Assembly: GCA_000226015.1 (NCBI GenBank)
Contig: JH152863.1
Coordinates: 81,919 to 130,200 of the forward strand
From: Mnemiopsis leidyi
Lineage: Eukaryota; Ctenophora; Tentaculata; Lobata; Bolinopsidae
Reading direction: 5' to 3'
Length of the DNA: 48,282 nucleotides
Shown here: one piece after another, positions 1-9,500 of the stretch
Numbering within the stretch: position 1 is the stretch's first letter
How the letters are laid out: each line of letters begins with the position of its first letter
Position numbers and translations under genes: made by a program
Notes under the pieces: generated by a model
The model's database searches: none
What the model was told of the DNA's origin: nothing
Seen by the model: the letters and a program-made list of their open reading frames with translations, nothing else

Positions 1-215
1 AACCAGGTAACCAGGTAACCAGGTAACCAGGTAACCCAGGTAACCAGGTAACCAGGTAACCAGGTAACCAGGTAACCAGGTAACCAGGTAACCAGGTAAC
101 CAGGTAACCAGGTAACCAGGTAACCAGGTAACCAGGTAACCAGGTAACCAGGTAACCAGGTAACCAGGTAGCCAGGTAGCCAGGTAGCCAGGTAACGAGG
201 TAACCTGGTAACCGC
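1..215. repeat. 8-bp minisatellite (TAACCAGG)n
   Basis: About 25 head-to-tail copies of an 8-bp unit, TAACCAGG in one register. The array runs off the left edge of the window. There is one C insertion near position 35, and variant copies (TAGCCAGG, then a CGAGG copy) appear at the right end, which looks like array-edge decay. The unit has no stop-free or coding significance. A one-base-different array (TTACCAGG) lies at 2690-3000, and a 12-bp array sharing the CCTGG/CCAGG core lies at 14324-14708. Confidence 0.95.
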
Positions 216-429
216 CTATTTACTTCAATACTTTGATAGCTAGGTTACCAGAGATTCCGTGGCCAAGGTTTCAAAAGCTATAACAAATGACTGACCTGGA
301 ATCCATCCTCAATGGATTTGCCGGTGATCTTGAGAAAAGGTTTTACACCATCAAGTTCGGGCGGTTCGAACTCTCGTGGGTATGGAGGTAGGTGCACGTA
401 CCTGGAATAAATATGCAATTGAGACAAGA

Positions 430-650
430 TAACTAGGTTACTAGGAGAATAGATAGGGAAACGGCAAAGAAATATGAATCGAAGTATTGAGGAGATTAAG
501 CAACTAAGAGGAGATTAAGCAACTAAGAGGCTAAGTAACCAGATAGCTTAGTAACTATGTATCTACTTTTTGGGTAACTTGGTGACTGATTTATTAGTGA
601 CTAGAAAGTACTAGGTGGCTAAGTGATTGGTTGCAAAGCTGCTGGGTTGT
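430..650. repeat. degenerate relic of the AACCAGGT-type repeat
   Basis: Between the left array and the sulfotransferase gene the sequence is full of imperfect GTAAC, CTAGG, CTAAGT and AACCAGAT words at roughly 8-bp spacing, plus a short tandem copy of GAGATTAAGCAACTAAGAG near 491-530. This looks like an old, decayed extension of the minisatellite. A TTTATT (AATAAA on the minus strand) at 590-595 is a candidate poly(A) signal for the minus-strand gene that ends at 862. I see no coding sequence in 216-861. Confidence 0.5.
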
Positions 651-684
651 GCAGTTAAAATTGATGTAAATTCTTGTACTGGTA

Positions 685-760
685 TTGACGGGATTGTATC
701 CGTCTACCGTTCTAATGAAACGAAGCTTTAAGCTGAGCGAGTCGGGTATCACCGCGACAA
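685..760 (+). repeat. dispersed repeat, copy 1
   Basis: This stretch matches 39907-39976 in the same orientation. Shared words include a GAT-ATCCGTCTA-CGTTCT segment, an AGCTTTA core and the end GAGTCGGGTATCACCGCGAC. The copies differ by scattered substitutions and a few indels. The family is unknown to me; the conserved 3' block could be the head of a short interspersed element read on the other strand. Confidence 0.65.
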
Positions 761-861
761 GTACTGGTACTATTCAAGAATGTTAACTACTTATCAGAAT
801 ATAAGGAAGATAAAGAAAACCACAAATTTGCCAGAGTTATCACATCAATCATAGCCTATTG

Positions 862-2187
862 CTATGAAACACCCGAACTTTTAAGGTAATCTGATCGAAT
901 CCCCTCAAACAGTTTCAAGAAAGTTTGTATAGTTTTGTACTTCACATTCTTACTCTTTTCCTTAAGAATATTGACTCCATCTTTCTCAAAATCTGGGTCT
1001 TGCTTGGCTGATAAAGCCTTACTGACAAAGACATCACTAGAAGTCCACATTTTACAAGTGTTGCTGGATCTACCTGATTCCGACAAAGGATGAAAAACCG
1101 TTCCTAACTTTGTCTCCGCTACGGCGGTTGTGTCGAGACACTGCGTTACCATGGCAACCTGAAGTTTTTGTAATGTCTCCAGGTCTGCCTCAACCTGCCT
1201 CTGGTCTAGAAGGCCCAACTGAGCTGCGAACTTCTGACGGAAATATTGGAATACTTTTACGTCGACTCGGTTGTGAAATCGTAGTTGTTTGAGAGTCTCT
1301 TCTGATATCGCTGGTTTAGAAGATTTGGGAGCTTCTTCTAAAGCTCTGGTCATTTTCCGGAGGTATACAACGTCCTCAATTTTCCAACTCAGAAAATGTT
1401 TGAGGAGAATTAGAGATTTATCAAACTCGTCAGTTATCATGATAAGATCAAACTCTTTGTCCAAAAACTTGATGAAAGAAAGTATTTGAACTTCTGGGTT
1501 TACATCCTTTGCTTTCTCCCAGAAGTGAGAAAATCCAAGATCAAATGACATGGGATTGATGATATTAGAGCAAGTAAGGGTGTTTTTAGGAAGAAGAGAA
1601 AGGTAATTCTTTAACACAGCATCCGGCGTGTCTCCCTCAATCTTGAACAGCGTTCGTAGCTTCTCGTTTCGATGGTAAAAGAAGTAATTGGACAAAAACT
1701 GTTGCTCGGGATCCCTCAGTATGGTGAAATAAAACGTTTTACTCTTAGGGAGGTGGGGGTGGATAACCCAGGGTTTATAATAATCCCAAGCTCCCGTTTC
1801 CCGGTGATGCTGACACAGAATGTCGTACTCTTGGCCGGCAGCCAACTTCTGGACAGGTTTATCGTTGAAGAACTGGTGTTCGTAGGGCGTGAGGAGGAAG
1901 TTGAGGTTCCGTCTGATGCCGTAGAGATAGAGGATGGTAACCAGGGAAGATGTCCCACATTTGTGTGTCTTCAAGAACATCAACTTGTCTCGTTTTTCTA
2001 TGTAACTACTGCTGTTTCTCAACTCGAACTGATATTGAACTTCCATAGTCGCGTGTGGTGAAGAGGTGACGACGTCACCAGAGGTGATGACATCATCATA
2101 CCAGGTTCTGTGAAGGACGTAGAGGATTCGGACCATCACCCCCACACTCACACAACACAGCAAACAAAACAGGGGAAGTCGCTTCAT
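862..2187 (-). CDS. galactose-3-O-sulfotransferase-like enzyme
   Basis: This is an intronless 441-residue open reading frame. It starts at the first ATG (2185-2187); the frame is open further upstream to 2307 but with no ATG. Residues 1-25 (MKRLPLFCLLCCVSVGVMV...) form a short basic start followed by a hydrophobic signal anchor, as in type II Golgi sulfotransferases. The 5'-phosphosulfate binding loop is FLKTHKCGTSSLVTIL near residues 70-85. The 3'-phosphate motif is ILRDPEQQFLSNYFFY around residue 155. Family knowledge: Gal3ST enzymes use PAPS to sulfate the 3-hydroxyl of galactose on glycolipids or glycans in the Golgi lumen. The length fits the family (about 420-490 residues). The acceptor sugar cannot be told from sequence. 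The gene is flanked by minisatellites and has TATA-like elements about 200 bp upstream of the ATG. Confidence 0.88.
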   Translation of the reverse strand: MKRLPLFCLLCCVSVGVMVRILYVLHRTWYDDVITSGDVVTSSPHATMEVQYQFELRNSSSYIEKRDKLMFLKTHKCGTSSLVTILYLYGIRRNLNFLLTPYEHQFFNDKPVQKLAAGQEYDILCQHHRETGAWDYYKPWVIHPHLPKSKTFYFTILRDPEQQFLSNYFFYHRNEKLRTLFKIEGDTPDAVLKNYLSLLPKNTLTCSNIINPMSFDLGFSHFWEKAKDVNPEVQILSFIKFLDKEFDLIMITDEFDKSLILLKHFLSWKIEDVVYLRKMTRALEEAPKSSKPAISEETLKQLRFHNRVDVKVFQYFRQKFAAQLGLLDQRQVEADLETLQKLQVAMVTQCLDTTAVAETKLGTVFHPLSESGRSSNTCKMWTSSDVFVSKALSAKQDPDFEKDGVNILKEKSKNVKYKTIQTFLKLFEGIRSDYLKSSGVS

Positions 2188-2383
2188 TCCCGACCTGAAT
2201 ATCGGGAGGGTTGGAGACCTTGGCAGATTGTGCACTTCGTAACGAAACCAATGAAATTCGAGATTTAGTCCGAGATTTAGTCCGAGAATTGCCAAAAGAT
2301 TCAGCAAACAAAACGGAGCCCGCAGTGGAGGGTGGAGGCAGATGTTTCAGCTTCTCTAATCGATCTTATTAAGGGGATTAGCA

Positions 2384-2427
2384 CCCCTTATATAGACCGT
2401 GTAAAGTTTAGCACTGCCTATATAAAG
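2384..2427 (-). promoter_or_regulatory. duplicated TATA-like core promoter of the sulfotransferase gene
   Basis: Read on the minus strand, two TATA-like elements, TATATAAGGGG (2384-2394) and TTTATATAGG (2417-2426), lie about 32 bp apart inside an imperfect direct duplication. They are about 200-240 bp upstream of the sulfotransferase ATG, which would leave a 5' UTR of about 170-200 bases. The position fits a TATA promoter. The start site itself is inferred. Confidence 0.45.
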
Positions 2428-2597
2428 CTCGTGTAGACTGTATAGAGCGGCTGCTACTCCAGAACTTGTCGAGTCCAACCTTTTTGTTTCCAGTGTCTAT
2501 TCACAGTTTGTACATGACTCTTTCTTTTGATCACTTAGAGTGACAGATCAATGTTACACAGGTGGTATTGTGATCATGACAATGTGACTTTGTTAAC

Positions 2598-5500
2598 TTA
2601 CTTTTCAATACTTACATTCACACTTTTCTCGTATTCAGAAAGTATGTTGCTTACATAGATATGGTTGAATCTATTTAGTTAAATAGCTGGGTAACTATGA
2701 GGTAACCACATAACCAGGTAACCACTAACCAGGTAACTCGATAATTAGGTAACCAGGTAACTATGTAGTAGATAACCATTACCTCGGTAATTAGGTTACC
2801 AGGTTACCAGGTTACCATGTTACCATGTTACCAGTTTGGTGACCAGGTGACCAGGTTACCAGGTTACCAGGTTACCAGGTTACCAGGTTACCAGGTTACC
2901 AGGTTACCAGGTTACCAGGTTACCAGGTAACTACGTAACCAGGTAACCAGGGAACCAGGTAACCAGGTAATCAGGTTACCAGGTTACCAGGTTACCTGGT
3001 ATCGCTACTTACACGTGGCAGCTGTTACCAAAGACACTTTTCTTGACCAAGATCACAGCTCGTCTCTCAGAGAGATTATGTCCACCAAGAACGTGCCAAG
3101 AACTCTTTAGGAAGTCGTATCTGAAATTTGTTCGTGAATTATAAGTCTAAAATAATGAACTCGCCTTCATTCATGACCATAAAAACTATTAAAGTCTTTA
3201 ATTTCAATTGAATGATTGTAAATGACCACACAAGTTTTTATTTATTTACAAACCTGAGACCCATAGTAGGTTTTCCTTCCTGGTCGGTCAGAACTCGCTC
3301 CCTTTTCAAATCGTACAACTCGGCTTCGACTCGGAAATGGAACTTGTTTCTTTTGTCCACAATGTTGAAGGTGGATTTTACGTGCTTAGCGTTGAAAATG
3401 TCTCGTCGCAGAACTATCGTCTGTGGGTGAATTGTCTTCTGATAATTTGGAACATAAAACTCAACCTTATGAAACTCAAAACGGTCAGTACTGCACTTAC
3501 GCTAGGCAAGCAAAACCGATTAATGATAAAAACACTGGTTTTTAGTTTCGAACTTGTCGCTCATTTCAAACTTGCATAAAATCTGACGACCTACCTTTCT
3601 CTTCTCGAAGATGTGTTCCTCTCCGATGACTGGAAGGATGTACACCGCATCAGGATCAAACTCGCTCACTTCTTCCTCCGTACTATCTGCGTACTCGGAA
3701 GGGAGTTCGAACTCCTCTTCTTCGGCCTCAGTAGACCCGAACTTTCGCAGCAGTGGCCCTGGGATCAGGTAAGTTACAGGTATCACTTCCATCGATCTCT
3801 TGCGCGGTTTTAAAATACAATCAGTGAACTTATGATACTTGCTGTTGATGTTAAATTTGACCGACTTCAGTTTGTGTCATAACGGAGAATGAGGTCGAGA
3901 ATATAGATCAGATTGATGCCCTCGTAATAGGTGGAATGTGGATGCACAGCTTTGCTGCTTTTATAGCAACAGTCTTCTGCACTTCTTTCCTGTCCTTTTT
4001 ACTGTATTGCACTAAATATGGTGGGTATTATATTAGCTCTACAAGCATTTTCCTGATCGGAGCCATGACAACAACTCAAAAAGCAAGCTCCTGCTCACCA
4101 AATATCCTCTGAGACTTGGAAAAACATCCTCAAAGAAGGCGCATATTCTCTGAGGAGTTTGTTGGGCGGTAGCATCAATTGTTCCAGTTTCACTACTCAG
4201 TGTTGATTAGAAAGATGTTTACTTCACGTATATAGAGCTAACGTGGGGGAATTTGGATATACATCAGGAGTCTCGCAGTATCTCAAACCTCCAATTGCCA
4301 TGTTTGTTGTTTTTGCACCTGCGTGTCTAGTCTTAGTTACTTCGATTTACTAGTTGCTGATAGCGAGACGATATGCTCGCAGTCGCAAGGATAGACAAAG
4401 TTTGAAATGGCAGGGACTGGAAACCACAGTTCTTACCACAATAGTCTTCTTTGTTGCTTACCTACCATATTTGCTTCTGGAGCTCTTCCTTAGCATGGAG
4501 ATCAAAAGTTTGAGAACCTATATGTTTTTTGTCACCGAGCTGCGGTGTCTTGCCTGTCTTCCCGACACATTTTATTCTCGGAGAGGGGTCGAATATGGGT
4601 CGGACAAAGTCAGACAAAAAACAGGAAGAAACACAGAAGAACTTACCACAGATGCAGGTCTATCTATAAATTACAAGGAATACCGTAGTACGTGTTAAGA
4701 TAAGAACAGCAAGTACTAGTATCTTTATTTTGTGACGGGTACCTGAGTACCCTCGTCGAATTCTATCACAATGCAATAATGATAAACATTTGATTTGGAC
4801 GCCGGCAAGCTCGCAGGATTCACTATAGCATTACCAAACATTTCCTAACCGATCGGGCTAAAACATAATCCTTCAGTCATTGTGTATTTGACTGGGTTCA
4901 GCCATGTCTTAGAAAACTGTCATCTGAACGTTAATAGTTCAAGGCGCTCGACTACCGATTTTCCGAAATCTTCCTGTAAACTAATTGGTCTAACCTTGAA
5001 TGAAGGAACGATAAGATCAAAAGTAAATCTCACCTGAAAGCGGAAGTTTTCTTATAAGCCCTAAAGCCCGGTTTTTCGCCCCACTGCTAGAACTGGAAGA
5101 CTTTTCTTCCTTTTCCTCTTCCTCTCCATTACTTGACGAAGAAGGTGTCTCGGTGGGAATGGGAGGTCCTTGGCTGTCTCGATCGCCTTCTTCCACTTAT
5201 AAATAGGGTTTTATGTTTATTGTCCATAGTTAATCAGTAAATCGACAAATACTAGTAACCCGCAACCGCTAGACCGTTATAAATTTAGGGATAGGATAAG
5301 GATAAGATTAGGATAATAATAGGGAATTATGTCTGGTGTCGATGCAACAATATGACAACATTGTGACAACATTAAGACCACAGTATGACAACCTTGTGAC
5401 AACATTAAGACCACAATATGACAACATTATGACAACATTAAGACCACATTATGACATTATGACAACATTATGGCAACAACATTATGACAACATTAAGACA

Positions 5501-5881
5501 ACAATTAAGTTATAAAATTGTTTAACAAACAAACCTTGGGAAGATGTCTTGCTAACTATACGGGTAAGGGCGTGTCCCCAAACCTGAGGTATTATATTAT
5601 ATATATCAGAAAATATAACCAAATGATTTAAGGAAGCAGGATTTGAAATTAAAAAGATGGAATTTTTGGATATTTAATTTGCAGGTACATTTTTGCGTTC
5701 GGATGAAATTTGGAGCCGTCTTCTGAAAAATCAGGCAACATTAATATACTTTTCCAAGCTTTCCGTCAGCGTCAGGTTCAACTGTGACCTTAAAGTCGTT
5801 TCTATTGACATAGAAGTACTTTTTAAAGGACGACTTATGATCCTGCTTATCTAGCGTTGTGCCACTTTCTTCTATCTTCAT
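2598..5881 (-). CDS. seven-exon gene, possible tubby-C2/LURP-like protein
   Basis: I assembled this from splice sites. Exons in transcript order are 5881-5750, 5583-5535, 5195-5034, 3758-3595, 3495-3254, 3120-3013 and 2649-2598. All phases agree and give 302 residues. The ATG at 5879-5881 has an in-frame stop just upstream. The N-terminal part is charged (residues about 60-110 are Ser/Glu-rich and probably disordered). The C-terminal half (about 170-300) is strand-rich: FNIVDKRNKFHFRVEAELYD, then DQEGKPTMGLRYDF and SSWHVLGGHN. The alternation resembles tubby-C2/LURP-one beta-barrels, but this is a resemblance by eye and the function is unknown. The last exon (17 codons) is the weakest part, with a poor polypyrimidine tract. 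Introns contain a minisatellite, the TTACCAGG array and an antisense GPCR pseudogene. Confidence 0.6.
2690..3000. repeat. 8-bp minisatellite (TTACCAGG)n mixed with (TAACCAGG)n
   Basis: The left part (2690-2790) is degenerate GTAACCA-type sequence. The centre (about 2787-2927) is near-perfect TTACCAGG units. It then switches back to TAACCAGG (about 2930-2970) and again to TTACCAGG before ending at about 3000. The two forms differ by one base, yet whole blocks have one form or the other. It lies in the last intron of the 2598-5881 gene and ends 13 bp before a coding exon. Confidence 0.9.
3885..4698 (+). pseudogene. rhodopsin-family GPCR pseudogene
   Basis: Three hydrophobic pieces are recognisable. 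A frame starting near 3891 reads ALVIGGMWMHSFAAFIATVF followed by FLSFLLYCTKY, like a TM3 ending at a degenerate DRY position. A second frame from about 4258 reads YLKPPIAMFVVFAPACLVLV, like TM5, then a TAG stop at 4351-4353. The same frame continues with a basic loop, then VLTTIVFFVAYLPYLLLELF (TM6) and a shortened TM7 ending PDTFYSRRG, where NPxxYxxRG would be expected. The frame change, in-frame stop and missing TM1, TM2 and TM4 indicate a broken copy. It lies antisense inside the intron between exons 3758-3595 and 5195-5034. I cannot assign a ligand class. Confidence 0.5.
5342..5512. repeat. minisatellite of about 33 bp built from TATGACAACAT words
   Basis: Four to five imperfect copies of TATGACAACATT / GTGACAACATTAAGACCACA follow each other, with shorter 11-bp sub-repeats (TATGACAACAT). 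The array sits in the small intron between exons 5583-5535 and 5195-5034. No coding role is seen. Confidence 0.85.
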
Positions 5882-6515
5882 CTTTTAAGTTTACTCTTTA
5901 AGGATAATAGATCGAAGAAGAAGTTATAATTTTAAGTCTTTTATTTTCATTGAATGTTTCATAATTTGATTGATGAAGAATTTAATCTGTTATACTCTGA
6001 AAATCGTGTTTACTTTGACTCAACAATACTGTTACGTGCTTGATTGACTCCGTTAAAAGTTTTAATTTGGAATATTTAAACAAAGAAGACAATAAAAGTA
6101 TGTATAACGCTTTAAGTTTAATAAAAAATACCAATTTGTCATAAATTTATTCAATGCATCGGTTTATAATTCAATAACGAGACAGTTAGACTAATACAAA
6201 CAACAGTGTAGACAGCAGAACATAGAGGAAGCGAAGAATGAAAAGTCTCCCCAAACATCTGACAAACACAAAGTTTAGTTAAACTGATGAACATAATGCA
6301 GATCATCATCAGACTGTTTTGAGTCAGCAAAACTATACAACAAGGGGGAAATTTCTGAACTGTTCCCGTTTTTCACAAAAACTCTTTGTGGCTGATAAAG
6401 TTATTTCTGAGGAAGAGTCACAAAATTTAACTAATCTGAAGCTAGGAAGCTCATCATTCGTCATCATTTCTGACTACTCCCCAAAATAACTTTCTCTATT
6501 AAAGGGTTAAAACAA

Positions 6516-6794
6516 TCAAAACAATCCAAAGAGATCCGCAAAAATCGTCCATATCATAATCCCTGCCACCAGAGTGACACACTTCTCTAAACGTTTATCT
6601 CCATGATTATATAACGATAACTTTCTGTTATAGTACTTCACATCTTTACGGGGGAGGGGGAGCCGTTCTTGCAGGGACTCTCTGCTCTGGTGAGATGAGA
6701 TCTGAACATTATAGCAAGGACTAGGAGAGCTAGATCTTGTAGACTCTATAGTTCCTCTATATCCCTGCAGTTTTCTCATTCCTGGCCTAGTCAC
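6516..6794 (-). CDS. small ORF with a C-terminal membrane segment, uncertain
   Basis: This is a 92-codon minus-strand frame. The N-terminal two thirds are rich in Arg and Ser. The end is VTLVAGIMIWTIFADLFGLF, a single hydrophobic stretch right at the C-terminus, as in tail-anchored proteins. A possible splice acceptor (TGACTAG) precedes codon 4, so it could be a last exon rather than a whole gene. On the minus strand an AATAAA (TTTATT at 6146-6151) lies about 370 bases past the stop, which is suitable for polyadenylation. No upstream exon was found and I do not recognise the family. It may be chance. Confidence 0.3.
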   Translation of the reverse strand: MTRPGMRKLQGYRGTIESTRSSSPSPCYNVQISSHQSRESLQERLPLPRKDVKYYNRKLSLYNHGDKRLEKCVTLVAGIMIWTIFADLFGLF

Positions 6795-9229
6795 TATAAG
6801 TAGTAGTAAGCTAGTAGTAGTGTGGTCCGTTAGAATATTTTGAGAAGACCTACTTCAACAGGGAAATCCTAACATTGCACAGCTTCTATTCGTAAAGCAC
6901 AGAAAATATAGCAATCCTGGGTTGCGAACCATTAGTCTGGGCCGTCAACAAGTTATAAAGTTTTAGTTGAAATATGTACAGACACTAAAATTACTTGGAT
7001 ATAAATCTGTAGAAAATAAGAGTTAACGTTTTAGTAGATACTGAGCAAGAAAATACTTGCCTGCTGATCAAAGTAGGGTTTGGTATAATTAGCCAATCAC
7101 AGGCTGAACTGCTGTGCTTGAAACCTAATTATCGTTAATGAGGATTTGGATTCATGAAGATTAGTTGGAGCTTGCTCGGACATGTCATAATGGATGGAGG
7201 TGGCGGAGACATAAAGATTTCTTCACTCGATCCTTCAAGCTCCATAGAAGTCAGGAGCAGAGCTATCTTATTTTTGAGGTAGCTACCCCAAGTTTTATGA
7301 AATTGCCTAGCTGGCTATCTGGCTGGAGAATGCTTTATTTTGAAAGCCTATAGCTACTCAGATGAACAGCCGATTATTCTTTGATATATATATACCGCCA
7401 CGAACTCCTGGCAAGTTTATATTTCTCCAGGTATGGAATAAAGGGGAATAGGCCGGTTAATTAAGTTTGCTTTACAAGCGAATCATATATCACTTTTCAT
7501 AATTTTTGTTGTATTGCACTAAGATTGAACTTTATGCAATGAACCAGCTGCAGATAAACCGCTTCATAACAAACTATTGAAATGCTGATTGTTGATGATT
7601 TGTTGAAAACTCCAGCCCAATTAAAATCTCTTGAATTCCATAAAGAAGCTCATTATATAGTATGGCCTAATCCGGCAAATGACCCGAACCTTCCGTTTCT
7701 CCAGCTGCTGCAAAAGAAGAGCAGAGCAAGAGTAGTAGTATTAACTTGTAAGGTTGATTCCTGCAGCCTACTATCTGAGCCAAGTTGCTGACATCCCATA
7801 GTTTAACTACTCCCGGTGAAAATATTAGTCTGGAAATTTGTAAAGCTCGCCTATTTGTGGCATCGGAGACAACCTCACTTTCCAGTCTTTTATAACAAAA
7901 TTTTTGTGCAATCATATTCACCACTAGAGTATATTTACGTAAGCACTATCAGTTGACAGAACACTTCAACAGGTTTATGAAACTGTTTCAGATAGGCTAA
8001 ACCCGGAGGTTCAGGAGTTGGGTGAAAAAGGTTCAGGGCTTACTCTGGCAGTGGCATAAATACTGTTGCGCTTACCGCTGATGCAATACCACTGAACGTT
8101 TTGCAATTAGAAAATGGTTACTTGATTACAGTTTAAGGGCGGTCAAACATTTTGTATGTTGCCATAGACCACTCTGAGTATCGGAAAAATGAAATATTCG
8201 CACCGGTGGTTAGAAAAAGTAGCTACAGTCTAGCAGTGAGCTGACAAGTTTTTAAAAACTTATTTGGCACGCCAATGAAATGATCGTAAATATTTGATAT
8301 GTTGAAAGGTGGTGCTGGAAGTACTGAGTATATCAATCAAACTCAACTTTAAAACGTCGTATCGGCGTATCGTTGCTACACCATGGACACTGCGTTGGGG
8401 GTTTGTCACACACTATAGGATTTCTTCTAGTCTCAAGAATCAGCTCAAGAAATTTAAACAGCGCACTTTTTTCACACCTTTGAGCCTTAAATATTTGGAG
8501 CACAGAGTATAGTGCTTTACTGCCTTTAAAGTTATAGCCTTTAAGAGCTTTATCAACTTTGGTGTGATGCAATCAATGTTAAATCATGAACCTTCATTAT
8601 TTTTTTGGCGTCGATCAAAAATAAATACACAAGGACTCCGCCGTTTCTCCGCCGAAGCGTCGATGGTTTTTTGACAATGAGAGATTTGGAGTAGAGTATC
8701 TGGTGGCTCCTCAGTAGCGTCCATCGCCTTTGAAAAGCTCTGCCAGGCGTTGCAGCGTCCTTCACCGCATATAGTACGGTCCCCATCAATGTTTAGTTAA
8801 CGGGTTTTGTAACGTACACGAGTATGCTTATTCAGTTATTCAGTCAGACGTGTAATGCATAATAAGGTAAATCTCCTAACAAAACACAGTGCACAGCCTT
8901 TGTGGGCATATACGGCTGTAAGGTAAGTCTTCCACAACTGTTTTTCAATTTTCGTGTTAGAACGAGAATTAAATAATTATCAACTACTTCTAACACTTTT
9001 TCACTCTCTGAAGTATGTCTTACTTCTTTTCTGTAATCAATTCCAGTCCTTGTTTATCACACGATAAATTAACGTGTCACCCGTTTTAGTGGTAAATACA
9101 AAGATGCCATAGAAATTGTCCCCCTCCAAGGAGCTGGACCGTGTCGACCATGACAGAAAGTAAATATAAAGCTTGACAAGTCCACATGTTAATCATTTCA
9201 TATTCGGGACATCCTCAATAAAACTCCGA
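6795..9229. other. non-coding stretch, nothing recognised
   Basis: AT-rich unique-looking sequence. Open frames of 60-85 codons occur on both strands (for example 7582-7791 plus and 7667-7924 minus). They overlap one another, show no known motif and have no splice-site context, so I treat them as chance. I see no tRNA, repeat array or transposase remnant here. The stretch 5882-6515 is likewise featureless apart from the poly(A) motif at 6146. Confidence 0.5.
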
Positions 9230-9500
9230 CATAAAGCGCACTTTAATAATTAACCGCAAATTGAGAGTAATTAACCCCCGAGCTGTGGAAGGAGGTTTAG
9301 GACGGAGAGATGAGACGAGAAGGAGCACCTGCCGGGCGGTTCTTGCCAACTTCCGGTCCTCTCATTGGACTTACGAAGCTCGGAGTGCAGGGCGGCCCGG
9401 CTTTCTCCGGAAGATGGGGAGGAACAGGAATCTAGGAGTTTAGCCCGCTCGTTACCATGGTGACGTACTGACGCGGCTGCATTAAAAACGCGCTTTTCTT
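9230..9500. promoter_or_regulatory. GC-rich promoter-like patch with an X-box and CRE-like site
   Basis: A CpG-rich patch stands out from AT-rich surroundings. It contains GTTACCATGGTGAC (9451-9464), a 13/14 match to the RFX X-box palindrome GTTNCCATGGYAAC. This overlaps TGACGTAC, a CRE-like half-site, with TGACGCGG close by. An inverted CCAAT (ATTGG) lies at about 9363. This composition is typical of a start-site region, but no convincing coding exon was found next to it. Confidence 0.35.

Noticed and set aside
2188..2311. N-terminal extension of the sulfotransferase frame and a second short minus-strand frame
   Set aside because: The upstream in-frame codons contain no ATG, and the ATG at 2187 is directly followed by a signal-anchor segment.
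7582..7924. Overlapping frames of 69 and 85 codons on opposite strands
   Set aside because: No family resemblance and no supporting signals.
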